Counted from the stretch's first letter, positions 42,341-57,958 are shown. The stretch is DNA of 64,000 nt from Elysia crispata (GCA_033675545.1 JAWDGP010005302.1:55001-119000); one strand, 5' to 3'. The notes: generated by a model from the sequence alone, not told the origin. Made by a program: numbers and translations.

Positions 42341-44866
42341 TTAATCACACAACATAAGCAGACCAAATTTATTATTGACTGCAAATTCACTGAACTCCTC
42401 CACTTCCTGTGTTCCACTACTTTCATCTTCTTGTTCATGTTCACTTCCTTTACTCAAAACACTGTTTCTTTCATTAGTTCTCTTTTTTTTTCTTTTCTTT
42501 CTCCCTCTGGCTTGAGTTGGGTGGACAAGAAATGCAGCTAGTTTCATCTCTTCTACAAAGAAGTTGCATAATCTGTAATACAAGCCCTGAAGAGGTGAAA
42601 GAACATCTTTCTCACTGAACATCATAGACACAAACAGCTTGGGACTTGGCCTTGCTGAAATATCTGCTGTCAGGTTGTAGAGCAATGTCCCATTGATAAG
42701 CTCTGCAAGTTTTGGGTTTGGTACAGGCTGCTGAAGTAGTCTGTTTAGGTGACAAGCATCCACAAGAATTGCTTGTAACTGAGCAAAAACATGACAATAA
42801 GTAGAATTGAAAGTATTTGTGCGATTGAATGATGGTGCTGTTTTATGATATTTGTCTAAATTTGCTGTTAATGATTTCAAATCGCTACTCTCGCACTGTG
42901 AACAAACTAAATCAATATCAAAGCTTTGTAAATGATCAGATAACATGTCTAAGTTTACAGGCAATCCTTCCTTTGAAGTATTTTTCCTCCCATCTTTGGG
43001 AGCTTGTTTCCTTTTCCTTGCTTTCAGCTCTCTCCGCGCTGCTAAGAATAGAACAGAGAGGATGAGAGAGTCCATCTGACTAAAAGTCACCTTTGGTTCA
43101 CAGCAGCGAATCCAGGACATCACACACAGAATAAAGACTTTCAGTTTGTTTGGAAAACATTTCAAGCTTGAAGGGACTGCACCAAAAGATTGGTACAAAA
43201 CCTCTCTCTTTTGTTCAAGAGTGAAAGAGGACATATCCTGAAGTCCTGGTAGACTATATTTCTCAATTGCAGATGAGATTTCTAGAACACTCTTTTTGAG
43301 CTGCTTGTTTGCACGAGTATATTCTTCAACAATATTAGCCTTAGAATTAGATCTTCTAGATAGTGACGCACAATGGTCTGCCTCAATTGTATCCTGCATC
43401 ACCTCATGGTCCGATATTTCTTCCTCACTCTTGTCTGAATCAATTTTATCTCCTTGATCATCACTTAAATTTGTCTCCTCGTCTTCATAGTTTTCCTTCT
43501 TTATTTCACTGTCAGAGTCATGTTTAAATTCACCAAGTAGCTTTTGAGAGTCAGAGGTATCTTGTTGAAACTTAATGCTTTCACTAACAGCACTGACACT
43601 TTGGGATTCAGATGACAAATGAGAACTGTCCTCAGACTTGGAATCAACAGAGAAGTAGCAGTCATCTTTGAGCAGTATGGCATACATAATGTTTCTCAAG
43701 AAAAATGAAGCGTTGTATGAAGAGGCAAGTGACAGAGACTCCATTTGTGTAAGAAGAATGACCCTGTGAAGGATTATCACATTTAGGATATGAGGTGTTA
43801 ATTCTCCCCTAGTAGCAGCTTGCACAAACCAGGTAGGAAAAGGTTTGCCATTATAGCTGTGAAAGTCACATGACGCATGGAAAGAAGAGGAGGTACCTTG
43901 AGCAAAATAATGATAAAGATCGCAACCAACAAAAGTGTTCACTTCAGTATAGCCAAGGATAGCTTTGTCAAAAAGTTTTCTTACAATACTGCATTTCTGT
44001 GGAGGAATATAAGCCAGGATTTGATCTCTGAGATAGGCAACGCCTTTATCATCTGCTTGTGTATGCAACCAGTGTAAAACACTTATTACTTTTGTCATCT
44101 TTGGTGGTAAAGAGAATTTTTTGGATACAATCTTAGGCACTTTAAACTTTGAATAAAATGTTGAAAAAGCACTTGCATCAATGAAATCATTACCTAACAG
44201 AGTCGCAAAGATGGGCAACGAGGATCTTTCCAGATTAAACGAGCTGATGAAATTGTCAACATGATACTTATAACAATGCAAAAAGGCATTTGTAGTATTT
44301 CCAGTAGCACATTGTTTACGAATAGGCCTAAAGTCAATGTAATCAAGAGGAAGAAAACCACACTCTACATCAAAAATGTAGAAATCACTGTCATTGCTGA
44401 TGACAGGACATTGAAGTCGGTTAGCTAGAGTTGCTATCTCAGAGTCAGCCTCAAATTGGCACATGGCATGAGGTATTCCCAACTCAACCATAACCTGAAT
44501 GAAGGTCTCATAAGCCAACACTGGCAAAGCTTGACCACTATGACCATTGGTTAAAGAATCTACAAATTTTATACGACTCACAGCCCTGGATAAGGATGTC
44601 TTCAGTTTTCTACCATCAACAGTGTAGGCTCCATCCAGGACAACATAAGGTTTAATGCTGCACTCTTTCATGCTCTGAAATGTAGAAATAACGTCAGTTC
44701 GGTACAAGTCATAGTCTCCTCCAAAGTTGCATTGTAGATGACAAGCATGGTAAAGGTAGTGATAGAAATTATTCCCATCTATGACAACAGAAGAGCAGCA
44801 CAATTCATGCTGGTGGAGAAGCCCCTGATTCTTGTCAATAAATCCAGTCAGGCCTCTGATCCCCAT
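42341..44866 (-). CDS. ASTE1: Protein asteroid homolog 1, XPG-like nuclease family
   Basis: A FEN1/XPG-related nuclease; the vertebrate protein is linked to shieldin-directed processing of DNA double-strand breaks. The 841-residue frame starts at ATG 44866 with MGIRGLTGFI, the family's usual start; codons upstream (from a TTG) stay open only to a likely splice acceptor at 44889-44891, which suggests a 5'-UTR intron. The XPG-N region carries VVIDGNNF (Asp30) and VVLDGAY (Asp78). The XPG-I region carries FEADSEIATLANR (Glu139, Asp141, Glu143) and NDSDFYIF (Asp159, Asp161), so the acidic metal-binding residues are present. A Ser/Asp/Glu-rich insert follows (roughly 410-510), and the C-terminal part has a lysine/arginine block RGRKKRKKKR that could be a nuclear localisation signal. 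It is longer than the 679-residue human protein, mainly through the acidic insert. The CDS has no intron. Confidence 0.95.
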   Translation of the reverse strand: MGIRGLTGFIDKNQGLLHQHELCCSSVVIDGNNFYHYLYHACHLQCNFGGDYDLYRTDVISTFQSMKECSIKPYVVLDGAYTVDGRKLKTSLSRAVSRIKFVDSLTNGHSGQALPVLAYETFIQVMVELGIPHAMCQFEADSEIATLANRLQCPVISNDSDFYIFDVECGFLPLDYIDFRPIRKQCATGNTTNAFLHCYKYHVDNFISSFNLERSSLPIFATLLGNDFIDASAFSTFYSKFKVPKIVSKKFSLPPKMTKVISVLHWLHTQADDKGVAYLRDQILAYIPPQKCSIVRKLFDKAILGYTEVNTFVGCDLYHYFAQGTSSSFHASCDFHSYNGKPFPTWFVQAATRGELTPHILNVIILHRVILLTQMESLSLASSYNASFFLRNIMYAILLKDDCYFSVDSKSEDSSHLSSESQSVSAVSESIKFQQDTSDSQKLLGEFKHDSDSEIKKENYEDEETNLSDDQGDKIDSDKSEEEISDHEVMQDTIEADHCASLSRRSNSKANIVEEYTRANKQLKKSVLEISSAIEKYSLPGLQDMSSFTLEQKREVLYQSFGAVPSSLKCFPNKLKVFILCVMSWIRCCEPKVTFSQMDSLILSVLFLAARRELKARKRKQAPKDGRKNTSKEGLPVNLDMLSDHLQSFDIDLVCSQCESSDLKSLTANLDKYHKTAPSFNRTNTFNSTYCHVFAQLQAILVDACHLNRLLQQPVPNPKLAELINGTLLYNLTADISARPSPKLFVSMMFSEKDVLSPLQGLYYRLCNFFVEEMKLAAFLVHPTQARGRKKRKKKRTNERNSVLSKGSEHEQEDESSGTQEVEEFSEFAVNNKFGLLMLCD

Positions 44867-44888
44867 GACAAATGTTGAATTCAATCTT

Positions 44889-48661
<3,773 letters not shown>

Positions 48662-50762
48662 TATCCAATATACTTGATACTTGATACTTGATGTTGTCGG
48701 TGTTTGAGACCTGTGTTTACAGGTCAGTTCACCGGTCCAAGGAAGTTGCTGCCAGTTTATTATGTCATGCCTTGCAGGGTCTAGTTGTAACACTCTGGGT
48801 TATAGATTGCAGGATGAGTCGCCCAGTGGGAGTCCAGTCTGTTCTTGAAAGCATTGACGCTAGGTGCAGATACAACTGATTCTGGGAGGCTATTACAGCC
48901 AGACACGACCCTTTCTGAGAATAAGTTGCTACGATCTGCTAGGCGGGATCTTTTTTTAATCAATTTTTTACTGTGCCCTCTGGTATTGCTATTGGGAGCC
49001 AGCTCAAAGATGGGTCAGCTTGCATCGTAAATGCCTGTGACGTATTTGAAAAGGTCGATCATGTCACCTCTGTGTCTTCGGTGTTCCAGGCTCGGTAGTT
49101 TCAAGATTGACAGTCGTTCCGGGTAGGGCTTATCTTTCAGATGGCCAATGAGTTTTGTGGCTCTGCTTTGGACGTCCACTATATCCTGCTGTAAGGTTTC
49201 CAGGACTGGCTGCCAGACCGAGTGACCATACTCAAGAATCGGCCTTACTAGTGCTTTATATAGCTGGACAAAGGTGTGATCAGTCAGGTGGTCGAAAGAT
49301 CTCCGTATTACCCCCAGGATCCTGTTTGCCTTGGTTGTTGCTTGTGAAATGTGATCCTTGAAGTTCAACTGACTGTCCACAACCACTCCTAGATCCTTTT
49401 CAGCTTTGCTAGTCTTCAGGGGATGTTTGCCGCTAGTAGAATTCTTGTCTGCCATGAAATATGTCTCATCAGATGCTGGTTTGCCCAACTTAAGTGTGCA
49501 GCATTTTTCGGGATGAAAATTTAGTAGCCAGGCTACTGACCACTGGTGCAGTCTATCAAGATCAGCCTGTAAGATTTCTCTGTCTCGTTGTTCGTTGCTC
49601 TGGGTGAATAGTTTGGTGTCATCTGCAAAAATCCGGACTTCACTTTCTACTTCGTTTGGCAGGTCGTTGATGTAGATAACGAAAAGAAAAGGCCCCAGCA
49701 CACTGCCTTGAGGAATTCCACTTGTGACTTGACCTTCTTGTGATTGACTGCCATTTATGTACACTCGTTGTTTGCGTTCGCTTAGGAACGCGTCGATCCA
49801 ATCCAGAACTGATCCTTGTATGCCATGCGCTCTTAAATCTTACTTTATGTAATAGTCTATGGTGAGGGACAGAGTCAAAGGCCTTGCGGAAGTCCATATA
49901 TATATAGCATCAATTGATCCCCCGTTGTCCAAGATTTCGGTCCAGCAGTCCAAGGTGTCCAGAAGTTGAGTCACACATAAACGCCCAGGAGTGAATCCGT
50001 GCTGTTCTCTGCATATGAGATTGTTCTCCTGCATGTGGTCTATTATTTTGTTCCTAATGAGAGTTTCCATCAGTTTACACAATAAGCAGGTCAGGCTGAC
50101 TGGACGATAGTTGTTTGCCGGGGTTCTGTTCCCTTTTTTGAAGATAGCAGTGACTTTGGCTTGTTTCCACATACTTGGGACACGACCTTCATCCAGTGAT
50201 TTCCTGAAGATGATACTAATGGGTAGAGCAAGGGCCTCTGCAGTTTCGGTCAATGGGAAGGTGGGAATGTCATCTGGTCCCGCCGCTTTTCCACTTTTTA
50301 GCTTGGTCAAAAGTTTTCTTATATCCTCTGTTTTAAAGTCTATGTTGGTTAGGGGGCAGTTGAATGTGAATTGTGGGGCTTTAGGTAGTTCTCCATCTGG
50401 TTCCTCCGTGAAAACACTTTGGAAAAAGTCATTGAGAACTTGGGCTTTTTCTTTGTCAGCACTGGCTATAGTGCCGTCGTCTCTTTTTAGGTCCCCAATG
50501 CCAGATCTAGTGCTTGTTTTTGCCTTAACATATGACCAAAAGGACTTAGGATTTCTCTTCGCCTGTTGTGCCACTTTCTTTTCTAGTCTGATTTTTGCCT
50601 TGCGGCATTCTCTTGCTGCTTTGTTCCTGGCTTTGGCATATTCCTGGTAATGTTGCCCATCTCTGGTTTCAATCCATCTCCTGTACATCTTGTGCTTTTT
50701 TCATACTGCCGAGAGGGTTCCTCCATCCAGCCATTTTTTTCTGTCCCCTGTGGTGCTTTTTT
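48662..50762 (-). mobile_element. CR1/jockey-type non-LTR retrotransposon, copy 2 (5'-truncated)
   Basis: Very similar to copy 1 at 30609-32684 from the 3' tail to the phrase CCCTGTGGTGCTTTTTT, where homology stops (50762). This is typical 5' truncation. The 3' end has three tandem TACTTGA units (plus strand) at 48671-48691. Copy 2 keeps the bases missing from copy 1 but has its own damage. Confidence 0.88.
48781..50760 (-). pseudogene. Truncated reverse transcriptase of copy 2, multiple lesions
   Basis: Only the C-terminal two-thirds of the RT-bearing ORF remains. Relative to copy 1 it has a 2-bp AT expansion at about 49896-49907, just before motif A (DAIY then frameshift), and a 7-bp insertion (AAATCTT) at about 49834-49840. 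Together these add nine bases and restore the frame downstream. A TGA at 49015-49017 interrupts the C-terminus after GIYDAS. Motifs SGIPQGSVLGP and FADDTKLF are intact. The final C-terminal frame ends YNPECYN at 48781, as in copy 1. Confidence 0.85.
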
Positions 50763-51088
50763 TGACTGCCAAGTGCCATGTAAACAAGAGCCAGAACTGC
50801 TTTATGTAAGGAGTTCCCAGACACGTGACAGTTGATAAAAATGTGGGAGATAATCATGTGGTAATTATACGTTGGTTGTTCACTTCCCTTGTGGTACCTA
50901 AATAAATGAAACGACCCCAACGAACCATGGCATTCAAGGAACTATTAAAAATGATCAAACTAGGTAGTTGAGTCCAAAGTATTATAATGTATTTAATCTC
51001 GGCCTCACTACCGAAAGGTACTCTACATTGGTGTTATGTGGGCTCTGGGCTATAACAATGAGACCTATATTCCTTTTTACATAAATAC
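50763..51088. other. Flank between copy 2 and the 270-bp element
   Basis: I see nothing recognisable in this stretch. Confidence 0.4.
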
Positions 51089-51358
51089 TGGCAATAGTGC
51101 AGTATTGCCGTCCTGGTTCTATGTTCACAGTGCCGCCATGGTGGATACAATAAACTGGTCAGATTTTCATCGCATATTAAAATTAAAGCACTCATCTAAT
51201 CAAATAATTATCTTGCAAAAATTTAAGGGCAACTTCTTCTGTATAGGTGTTTCAGTAAAAAATATTGAACTTGTTTTGGCTAATTTTAATAACAATCTGG
51301 CCATTTGTGGCGTGATTTGTTTACATCCAATCGGGACCGCAACACTGCGGTATTACCG
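51089..51358. mobile_element. 270-bp inverted-repeat element with candidate 6-bp duplication
   Basis: The left end TGGCAATAGTGCAGTATTGC and the reverse complement of the right end CGGTAATACCGCAGTGTTGC agree at 14 of 20 positions. Similarity continues inward (CGTCC/GGTCC, then CCGCCATGG/CGCCACAAATGG). AAATAC lies just outside both ends (51083-51088 and 51359-51364). A 112-codon open frame (51036-51374) crosses the whole element and includes GCCGCCATGG, a textbook Kozak context, but the protein resembles nothing I know. I read it as a MITE. Confidence 0.6.
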
Positions 51359-51364
51359 AAATAC

Positions 51365-52540
51365 TAGAATCTAGATCTATGTACAGAAATACAGAGTAGA
51401 TAACCTGGACCTAATTATTAAAACTAAAAGTATACGAATAAAGACAAAACAACACGATAAAGTTCCTCTAAGTACCAAAAACCTAATCTGAGTTGGCTTA
51501 CCAGGATAACAACATTTATGTGTTTCATTAAGTGTTCATAATGGACTAGAGCTCGATTGCAGACCAGTCAAGAAACAAGTGACATGACTGACAGTCTGAC
51601 ATCCTCCAAACTTTCGGTATCAAGTAGCCTAAACTAAAATGTTTTAAATTTTTCGATATAAATATTCGATATAACTATAAGAACACTGTATTGTCTGTTC
51701 CAAATTTTCAAAAAAGAACGAGCAACGAAACTTGTCTGAAGCACCAGTGCCCGGTATATTGATAATGATAGGCCTACATGTATTAAATGTACCGGTATTC
51801 ACTTTTGATCGGGCTGGCGTTAGGTTGCGAATTTCCTCCAAGGGACTTAGAAAGAGCAAACAAAGACTAGATCCAGGAGATAAAAAGCAACTTTAAGAAC
51901 AATAGCATGTACATATTTGTATGAAGTTGTCAACAACCCAAAGCTTGATGCACACTACAACTATGCATTTTAACCACTGGAGCAAAGTCAGTCTTTGCAA
52001 TAAAATCACAATTCTTTTTTCTCTTTGTTTTCGGTCGGTTTTTTTTTTTTTTTTTAATTCAAAAGGCATAGTCTCATCAATATCATCTAAGTGTCAAGTC
52101 TGCTGCAAACAACAGCGGAATGAGCTTCCAATCTTCTTTTCTAACAGCTGTCCTCGGGAAGTCTTTTATCTTTGCAGGCATCCCGTTAGTCGCTCAGTAG
52201 GGTAGATTTTGGATATATATATATATTTAGTTTGAAATTTAATTGGATCAATTGATACGAGCTTTTCATAGTTATAGACGATCTTATCTCAGAGCTCTGC
52301 ATGCTAAACTTGTGTTTTAAGCGGAGGACGAGGATTGCCCTGTTGCCGTTCCGACCTCATACGGTGGTTGTTCTTCGTTTCGGCGCCACTTTGAGTTTTG
52401 TAGTAAATACTTTTTTTTCTGAGGGGACACGATGAAAACATTTTCCTTCTTTTGCTTAGGCTTGGTTTTGTTTTTAGGATAAAATATTTGTCTGCTGTGC
52501 ATAGGTTGCATCGTTGTTGCTGACTATGGCTGCTCTTTTT
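51365..52540. other. Unassigned stretch
   Basis: No exon recognised. It has a poly-T run near 52030 and a short (TA)n at about 52215-52228. The part next to 52540 could be flank or a non-homologous remainder of the inverted retrotransposon segment. Confidence 0.4.
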
Positions 52541-53028
52541 CATTCTAATAGCAGCCTTCTGATTCCAATATAGCTGTGTGATGATTCTAATATCTTTACC
52601 GCCTATGCCTTGTCCTTGCAAGAGCCTCTACCATTCCAGAATGCTTCACACGATCAAACGCTTTGACATAGTCTATAAAGCATGCATATAGGTCTTTTTG
52701 AACTTCCATTTATTTTGGGCCAAAAATTGCGTCTTTTGTTCCTTTGTTGGCTTGGAATCCAAATTGCTCTTTGTTTTTCATTCTGCCAAGGATGACGGTG
52801 AGGAAAGTGGTAGGACATTAAACTTATTGTCCTGAAGTCGGAACATTCTTTGGCTTTTTTTTTTTTTTTTTTTTTGGGGGGGGGGGGGAGCGTAATAAAG
52901 ACTGAGTCCAAGAAGTCATCGGGTAAGTGGCCCACATTCATAGATTTTGTTGTATAATTCAATCAACTTGTCTGTGCTGAAACAATCAAGGGCTTTGATC
53001 ATTTCTGAGGTAAGACCAACAGGTCCCA
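52541..53028 (-). pseudogene. RTE-type reverse transcriptase, inverted upstream segment
   Basis: Read on the minus strand, and with frameshifts, it gives GPVGLTSEMIKALDCFSTDK, KAKECSDFRTISLMS, KDLYACFIDYVKAFDRVKHS (motif A) and RIITQLYWNQKAAIRM. These are the consecutive palm/finger blocks of the RTE-like endonuclease/reverse transcriptases common in animals. A poly-T/poly-G run at 52855-52889 interrupts it. It ends where the plus-strand part of the same protein begins at 53031. Confidence 0.75.
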
Positions 53029-53030
53029 CG

Positions 53031-53770
53031 AATTACCTTAACATCAACAACATACGCTACGTAGACGAAAACACCCTGCTGGCTAACAGCAACGAGGACC
53101 TTCAGAAAATCAAAGATTTTTTTTACAAAAACCAACAAAAATGATGGTTCTTAGTAAAAATGAAAGCATGCAAGCAAAAATCAAAGTTGTCGGAAAACAA
53201 CTTGAACAAGTACAACAGTTTAAATTTCTGGGGCAAACAATTACCAACAAAAGTAACATGGAATCTGAGATTAGATTCGCATGTACCCAAACCAAAGTTC
53301 ATCAAATTAAATGATATTTTTATGTCAAGGGACATTTCATTAGATCTCAGACTTAGAGCCATCAACCTCCATGTATATTCAATAATCCTCTAAGGCGACG
53401 AAACATGGAATCTCGGTGTAGAATTAATCAAGAAACTTGAAGCCCTAAAGATGTGGATATTCAAACGTTTGGCAAGAGTTAGCTGCAAGATAGAGTGACA
53501 AATGAGGAAGTTTTGAGTAGACTTGGTGTTGAGAGAGAACTGTTATCTCAAATAAGAACACACAAAGTGTCATATTTTGGCTATATTACAAGACAAGACA
53601 GCCTGCAGAAAACAGTCCTTACAGGTAGAATAGATGGTAGAAGAGGAAGGGGCAGACTCAGACGTCAGTGATACGACGACATCAAAGAATGGATTGGCAA
53701 CCAGCTCTACTCGAACATCAAGCTAGCTTAGAATCCTGTGACTTGGAAAAGCGTGGCAAGTCGATCCAAG
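53031..53770 (+). pseudogene. RTE-type reverse transcriptase, C-terminal part
   Basis: With frameshifts and stops the plus strand reads NINNIRYVDENTLLANSNED (motif C, YADD changed to YVDE), EQVQQFKFLGQTITNKSNME, RDISLDLRLRAINLHVYSII, GDETWNLGVELIKKLEALKM and later TGRIDGRRGRGRLRRQ. This follows the order of the thumb and C-terminal domain of RTE-like proteins. Motif C is mutated at the first Asp position, and several frameshifts prevent function. Confidence 0.78.
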
Positions 53771-55139
53771 AATGGCCCTCAACAGCCGGGATGACAATGT
53801 CAATAGAAACCATCATTCCAGCGCTCTGCCTGTTGAACTTTCTGTCTTCCTTACTATTAGTAAGGCAATCTTTAAGTGGGAGGATGTTAAGAAAAAAAAA
53901 AGCAAAAGTTATAATCCAAACAAGAAATAAAACTATTCAAGGTGTGATTTATCGATATCACTAAAAATATCGTGTTTGCGGTTTTATATAAAGTTAGATA
54001 ACTCTTGTTTAACCTTCATTTATCACCGGTATAAACAATAATAACAATATAGCCCAATGGACTTTCAAGAAGAGGTTGAAATTAAACTTTTAGAGTTAAA
54101 ACTTAACTTATTCTTCGATATTAAGTGTCCAAACGCACTTAGAGATTAAGGTCTGCCACCAAATATAGATACAGATCTAGACTAGATTAGCGTATCCAAA
54201 AGCTTTTGAACTCGTCGCTAAACTGAGAGAGACTATTCATCTAGATTTAGATCTAGATCTAATCTTGTTGCTTACAGAAAGCTACATAAAATTGAAAATG
54301 TGCTGCTTTCTAAAAATGGAACCAACACCAAAAGTTGCTTGTTATGTCAGATTGTTTTACAGAATGGTGTTAATAGCAGCAAATTGTGATGCGTAAACAT
54401 AGGCTGGTCTACCATTTAGGCCTGATGAAGATTCAGTAATAAAAGAACATTATTTTTTAATTTTACATATAAAAAATATATTATTACTATTCATAGATGC
54501 ACTGCAGTCAATCACTAACACACACACACACAAGAACTTATTTATACAAAATTCAGAACAGTTTTACAGCAATGATGAGAATAATGATGATTAAACTTGA
54601 AAAATCATGTAATCAACTAACAATGTAGACTAGTTAAAAATGAAACACAGTAAAACTAAAAATCTGGGACTAAAAGTCTTTTTTCTTTTGGTTTGAACAT
54701 ACCTTGGCTTAACTTGGGTAGAATTTAGTTTTAGAGGAAAAAAATGTAGGAAGAAAAATTATTTTCATTAAGTCGTGTAGTTTGGTTTAACGCTTTTTTT
54801 TTTTAAACTGTAGATAGGCTAATGTTCTTACTCAAAGATAGAGAATTTTATATACAAGGGGCAAAGTTTTCAAGACTTGCCATTTAAGTCAGTAATAATA
54901 GTAAAATTATATGTTGACTTAGAAACAGGCTAGACTAATTACTAGATCTACATGGTATACTAACAATCATGCACAACCTACTGGTTTAACCGGAGAAAAA
55001 CGACAATGTTTCATTTATAACATTTTTGGGACATTTTCACAGGGGTTTGTCCATCTAAAACTCAAACAATTTTTAAGCCGGATAAGGCTACCGTTGTAGC
55101 TGTGTATGCATATCTTTTATTTTAAAAAATTCTTTAGCG
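53771..55139. other. Unassigned AT-rich stretch
   Basis: The first 150 bp may be the retrotransposon 3' tail (A run at 53893-53903). TCTAGATCTAGATCT words occur at about 54239-54262 and an (AC)n run at about 54516-54531. No exon seen. Confidence 0.4.
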
Positions 55140-55670
55140 GTCTACAATGAAGCTGTATCTTTTAATTCTTGGTGAATCTGCCAAAGTAGAGCTCTGATAA
55201 TTTTGCAGGGTTTTTTTTTTTAAGTTTTTAGCTTTGCAGATTTAGAAAGTTATGAAGAAGTAAACTATGCATGTGCATTTTTTGACCACCAGTTTGCAGA
55301 TGCAGATTTTCACCATGATCTATGTCTCTCTTCTTGAAAGAAAGTCACTGAGCGGTCTCTATTAAAAATGCCAGTATTAATCTGATGTGATCTTGTAATA
55401 AAATTCGATAATTTTTTGTCTTTATTTGATGTTTCTACTAGCTTCATGGAGAGCAGAGTTATGAATTGAAGTAAACTATTAACTATGATTTGTTGATCAT
55501 CGGCATTAGCTATGACTTTCTATAAAAAATATTGCCTGCTCTGTTTGTGATGTGACCGTAATGATTGAACTCATGTGATGTTACAATAACAGCCAATAAT
55601 TTTGCAGTTTATTTGAATTTCTTAGCTTAACTGGTAGCAGAATTATGAACAGGTAAACATTATTCATTAT
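55140..55670. repeat. Degenerate tandem repeat, period about 190-210 bp
   Basis: Three units share ATAATTTT(GCAG/TTGT), then TTAGCTT or CTAGCTTC, then AGTTATGAA...GTAAACTAT. They start at about 55197, 55407 and 55596. Intervening segments share TGATGTGATCTTGTAATAA-like words. Confidence 0.55.
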
Positions 55671-55684
55671 GACATCTACTTCAG

Positions 55685-55990
55685 TTTACCCACTGACTGA
55701 GTCAGGGGCGTGGCACCTGGACCTTCTGTTGAAACAATAAACTGAACCAATGAATCAGAGCATCAGTGAAATAAGGTATAATTATGCCTCCAACATAATG
55801 GTCTCCATTTGCTTTTTTTTTGTGACATCTACATTGTTTTTCCTACTGGCTAAGCTAGGGGCGTGGTATTTGGCCAGTCAGTTGAAACAATCTAAACGGA
55901 CGAATCAGAGCATCATTGAGATAAGATATAATGGTTGTCATTGGCTTATTTAGATTTTGTGACGTCGTACGCTCAGTTGGGCCTCTCTGT
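55685..55990. repeat. Tandem duplication, period 154 bp
   Basis: Two units each contain GGGGCGTGG, GTTGAAACAAT, GAATCAGAGCATCA, GAAATAAGGTATAAT-like sequence and TTGTGAC; GGGGCGTGG starts at 55704 and 55858. It directly follows the 190-bp repeat block. Confidence 0.7.
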
Positions 55991-57958
55991 AAGAGCACAT
56001 TGTCTCTTCTCAAGAAATATACATAACAAACCCATTTGAGAAAGGAGCCCAAAATTGATATGACAACCGATACATGGTGTTCATTTGAGATTTGAACCAA
56101 TGTCAACTTCAAATTCAATTTCAAGAATCTTTGTATTACATTTTACGTGTATTATTGGTGAGGTGCAAAGTGGTAAGGGCCATGTATTATCACCCATTGC
56201 ATCAGCTTCTTAGCATGAGATGGTACAGCTGTAATTTGAAACCCGTGTATCAGGGTGAGAATTTTATAGCTGTTAGTTGAGGATGTAAAAAATTCAGGTG
56301 TATCTGAAGGGCTTCATCAGTTCATGACAAAACGTGCCATAAGCCATTTTTGGAAAGTCAAGAAAAAGGGAAAATACTGCGCATCTTATTCTTTTTATCT
56401 TTGTATTTTTGCAACCTTTAATTGCCTGCAGTGCCAATATTTTAAGTATTGGTATTTGTCCTTGATAGAAACTGTTGATTTTACCTGTTACCAGTTTAAA
56501 CTCAAAATATTCTAAAATGGATATATGTCTTTCTTTGTCATGAAACCCTTCATTTTATAATTTGTTTGATTTTGTTTCTAAATAATTATACTATCGCTAA
56601 AACTTAATGATGAAGATATAGAAAATGCAATTTTTTGGCAAGTCAGTGTGCTTACTAAATTTATCCCTTCCCCCTCCCCTTCCAAAAAAGGGGAATCTTT
56701 GTTTTTTCGTGTGTGTGAAAATAGGGCTATGAAAAGTGCTTGTTGGTTTCATTACGTTTGTATTAGATAAAAGGTAATTATGAAATTGACTTGATGGGCT
56801 ATCCTGATTGGTTCAAGAGCTTTGTTTTGGGGATCATGATTTGCATGAAATAGCACATAGTGATTGAATTAGTCATCGTTTGAAGCTTGAAATACGGTAG
56901 AAGCTTGGGGTACTTGTGATTAGATTATATTATAAAAAATAACTCGAGCTCAAAGGGTAAACAGTAAAGTTTCAGAAAATGTATACTTTTACAGGTTATA
57001 TAAACTTTAAAGTGGGAAAACAGATATCAACTCCTAGATATTTGATTTTCACAACAGTCGACCTGTTTGTGTGCCAAGCACATGCTGTCACAATCGTTAC
57101 TGGCTCGGCACCCTCACCCTGGCAAGTCAGTTAGTGCTTTACCTGGACTGATTTTCAAAGGTTAATGAAAAATTTGTAAAGTTCACTTTTCAGGAGCTTG
57201 CTCTTAATAGAAACTTGACGCTGCAGCTAAACACGCAATGACCAGACAGAAATGCTTCCGACTTATTATGTAAGATATGTACAAAACAAACAAGAGATAG
57301 ATCTAATATCAACACCATAGACATACTACGATGCTGTCATGCCTGTCAACCTCTTCATGTGCAACTCTTTTTCAACTGACTTGCACAAGTACAGATGACA
57401 CTCATTGTGCAAAGAGTACCACTGGTGAATATGGAGAGAAGCAATTACCTCTGATAATTTCTATTAATTCCTGATAACTTAAATCATTTTGTGATGGTAA
57501 TGCATTTCAAATTTATTCTTGGTTGGCCAGTCTAAAGAATCTAAAGAGCCCAATATTTAAGTCTGAATATCTTTCATAAATATTACAAACATATATTTTT
57601 TTAATGAAACAAAAAAGACTGACACAAATGAGTGCTAGATCCTGCTTGTCAAGTGAGAATTCATGATTCAGTCAACCTTTGAAAATTCTAGCACCCTAAG
57701 ATTAGAAAGTAAGTTTGGTTTTGGAATATTGACTGAATTGCATATCAGAAGAATGCTACTTGTGCTTGCAACTGATGTGTGTTGGAAAGTGAAAGATTTT
57801 TAACATTTCACTTCCTCAACATACACAATAAACAAATTGAAAATAATACATTATGTGTGCTATATGTGCATCTTAAATCATGATTATCATATCTCTAATG
57901 TTTTTTTTTTTTTTTTAGATCTAATCAAAATTGTTCTGAGAATGAATCTATATACTTG
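55991..57958. other. Unassigned stretch
   Basis: No exon or element recognised. It is AT-rich with chance open frames only. Confidence 0.45.

Noticed and set aside
42341..44884. Longer ASTE1 start upstream (TTG-initiated)
   Set aside because: The extra six codons do not begin with ATG and lie next to a probable splice acceptor; MGIRGLTGF is the usual family start.
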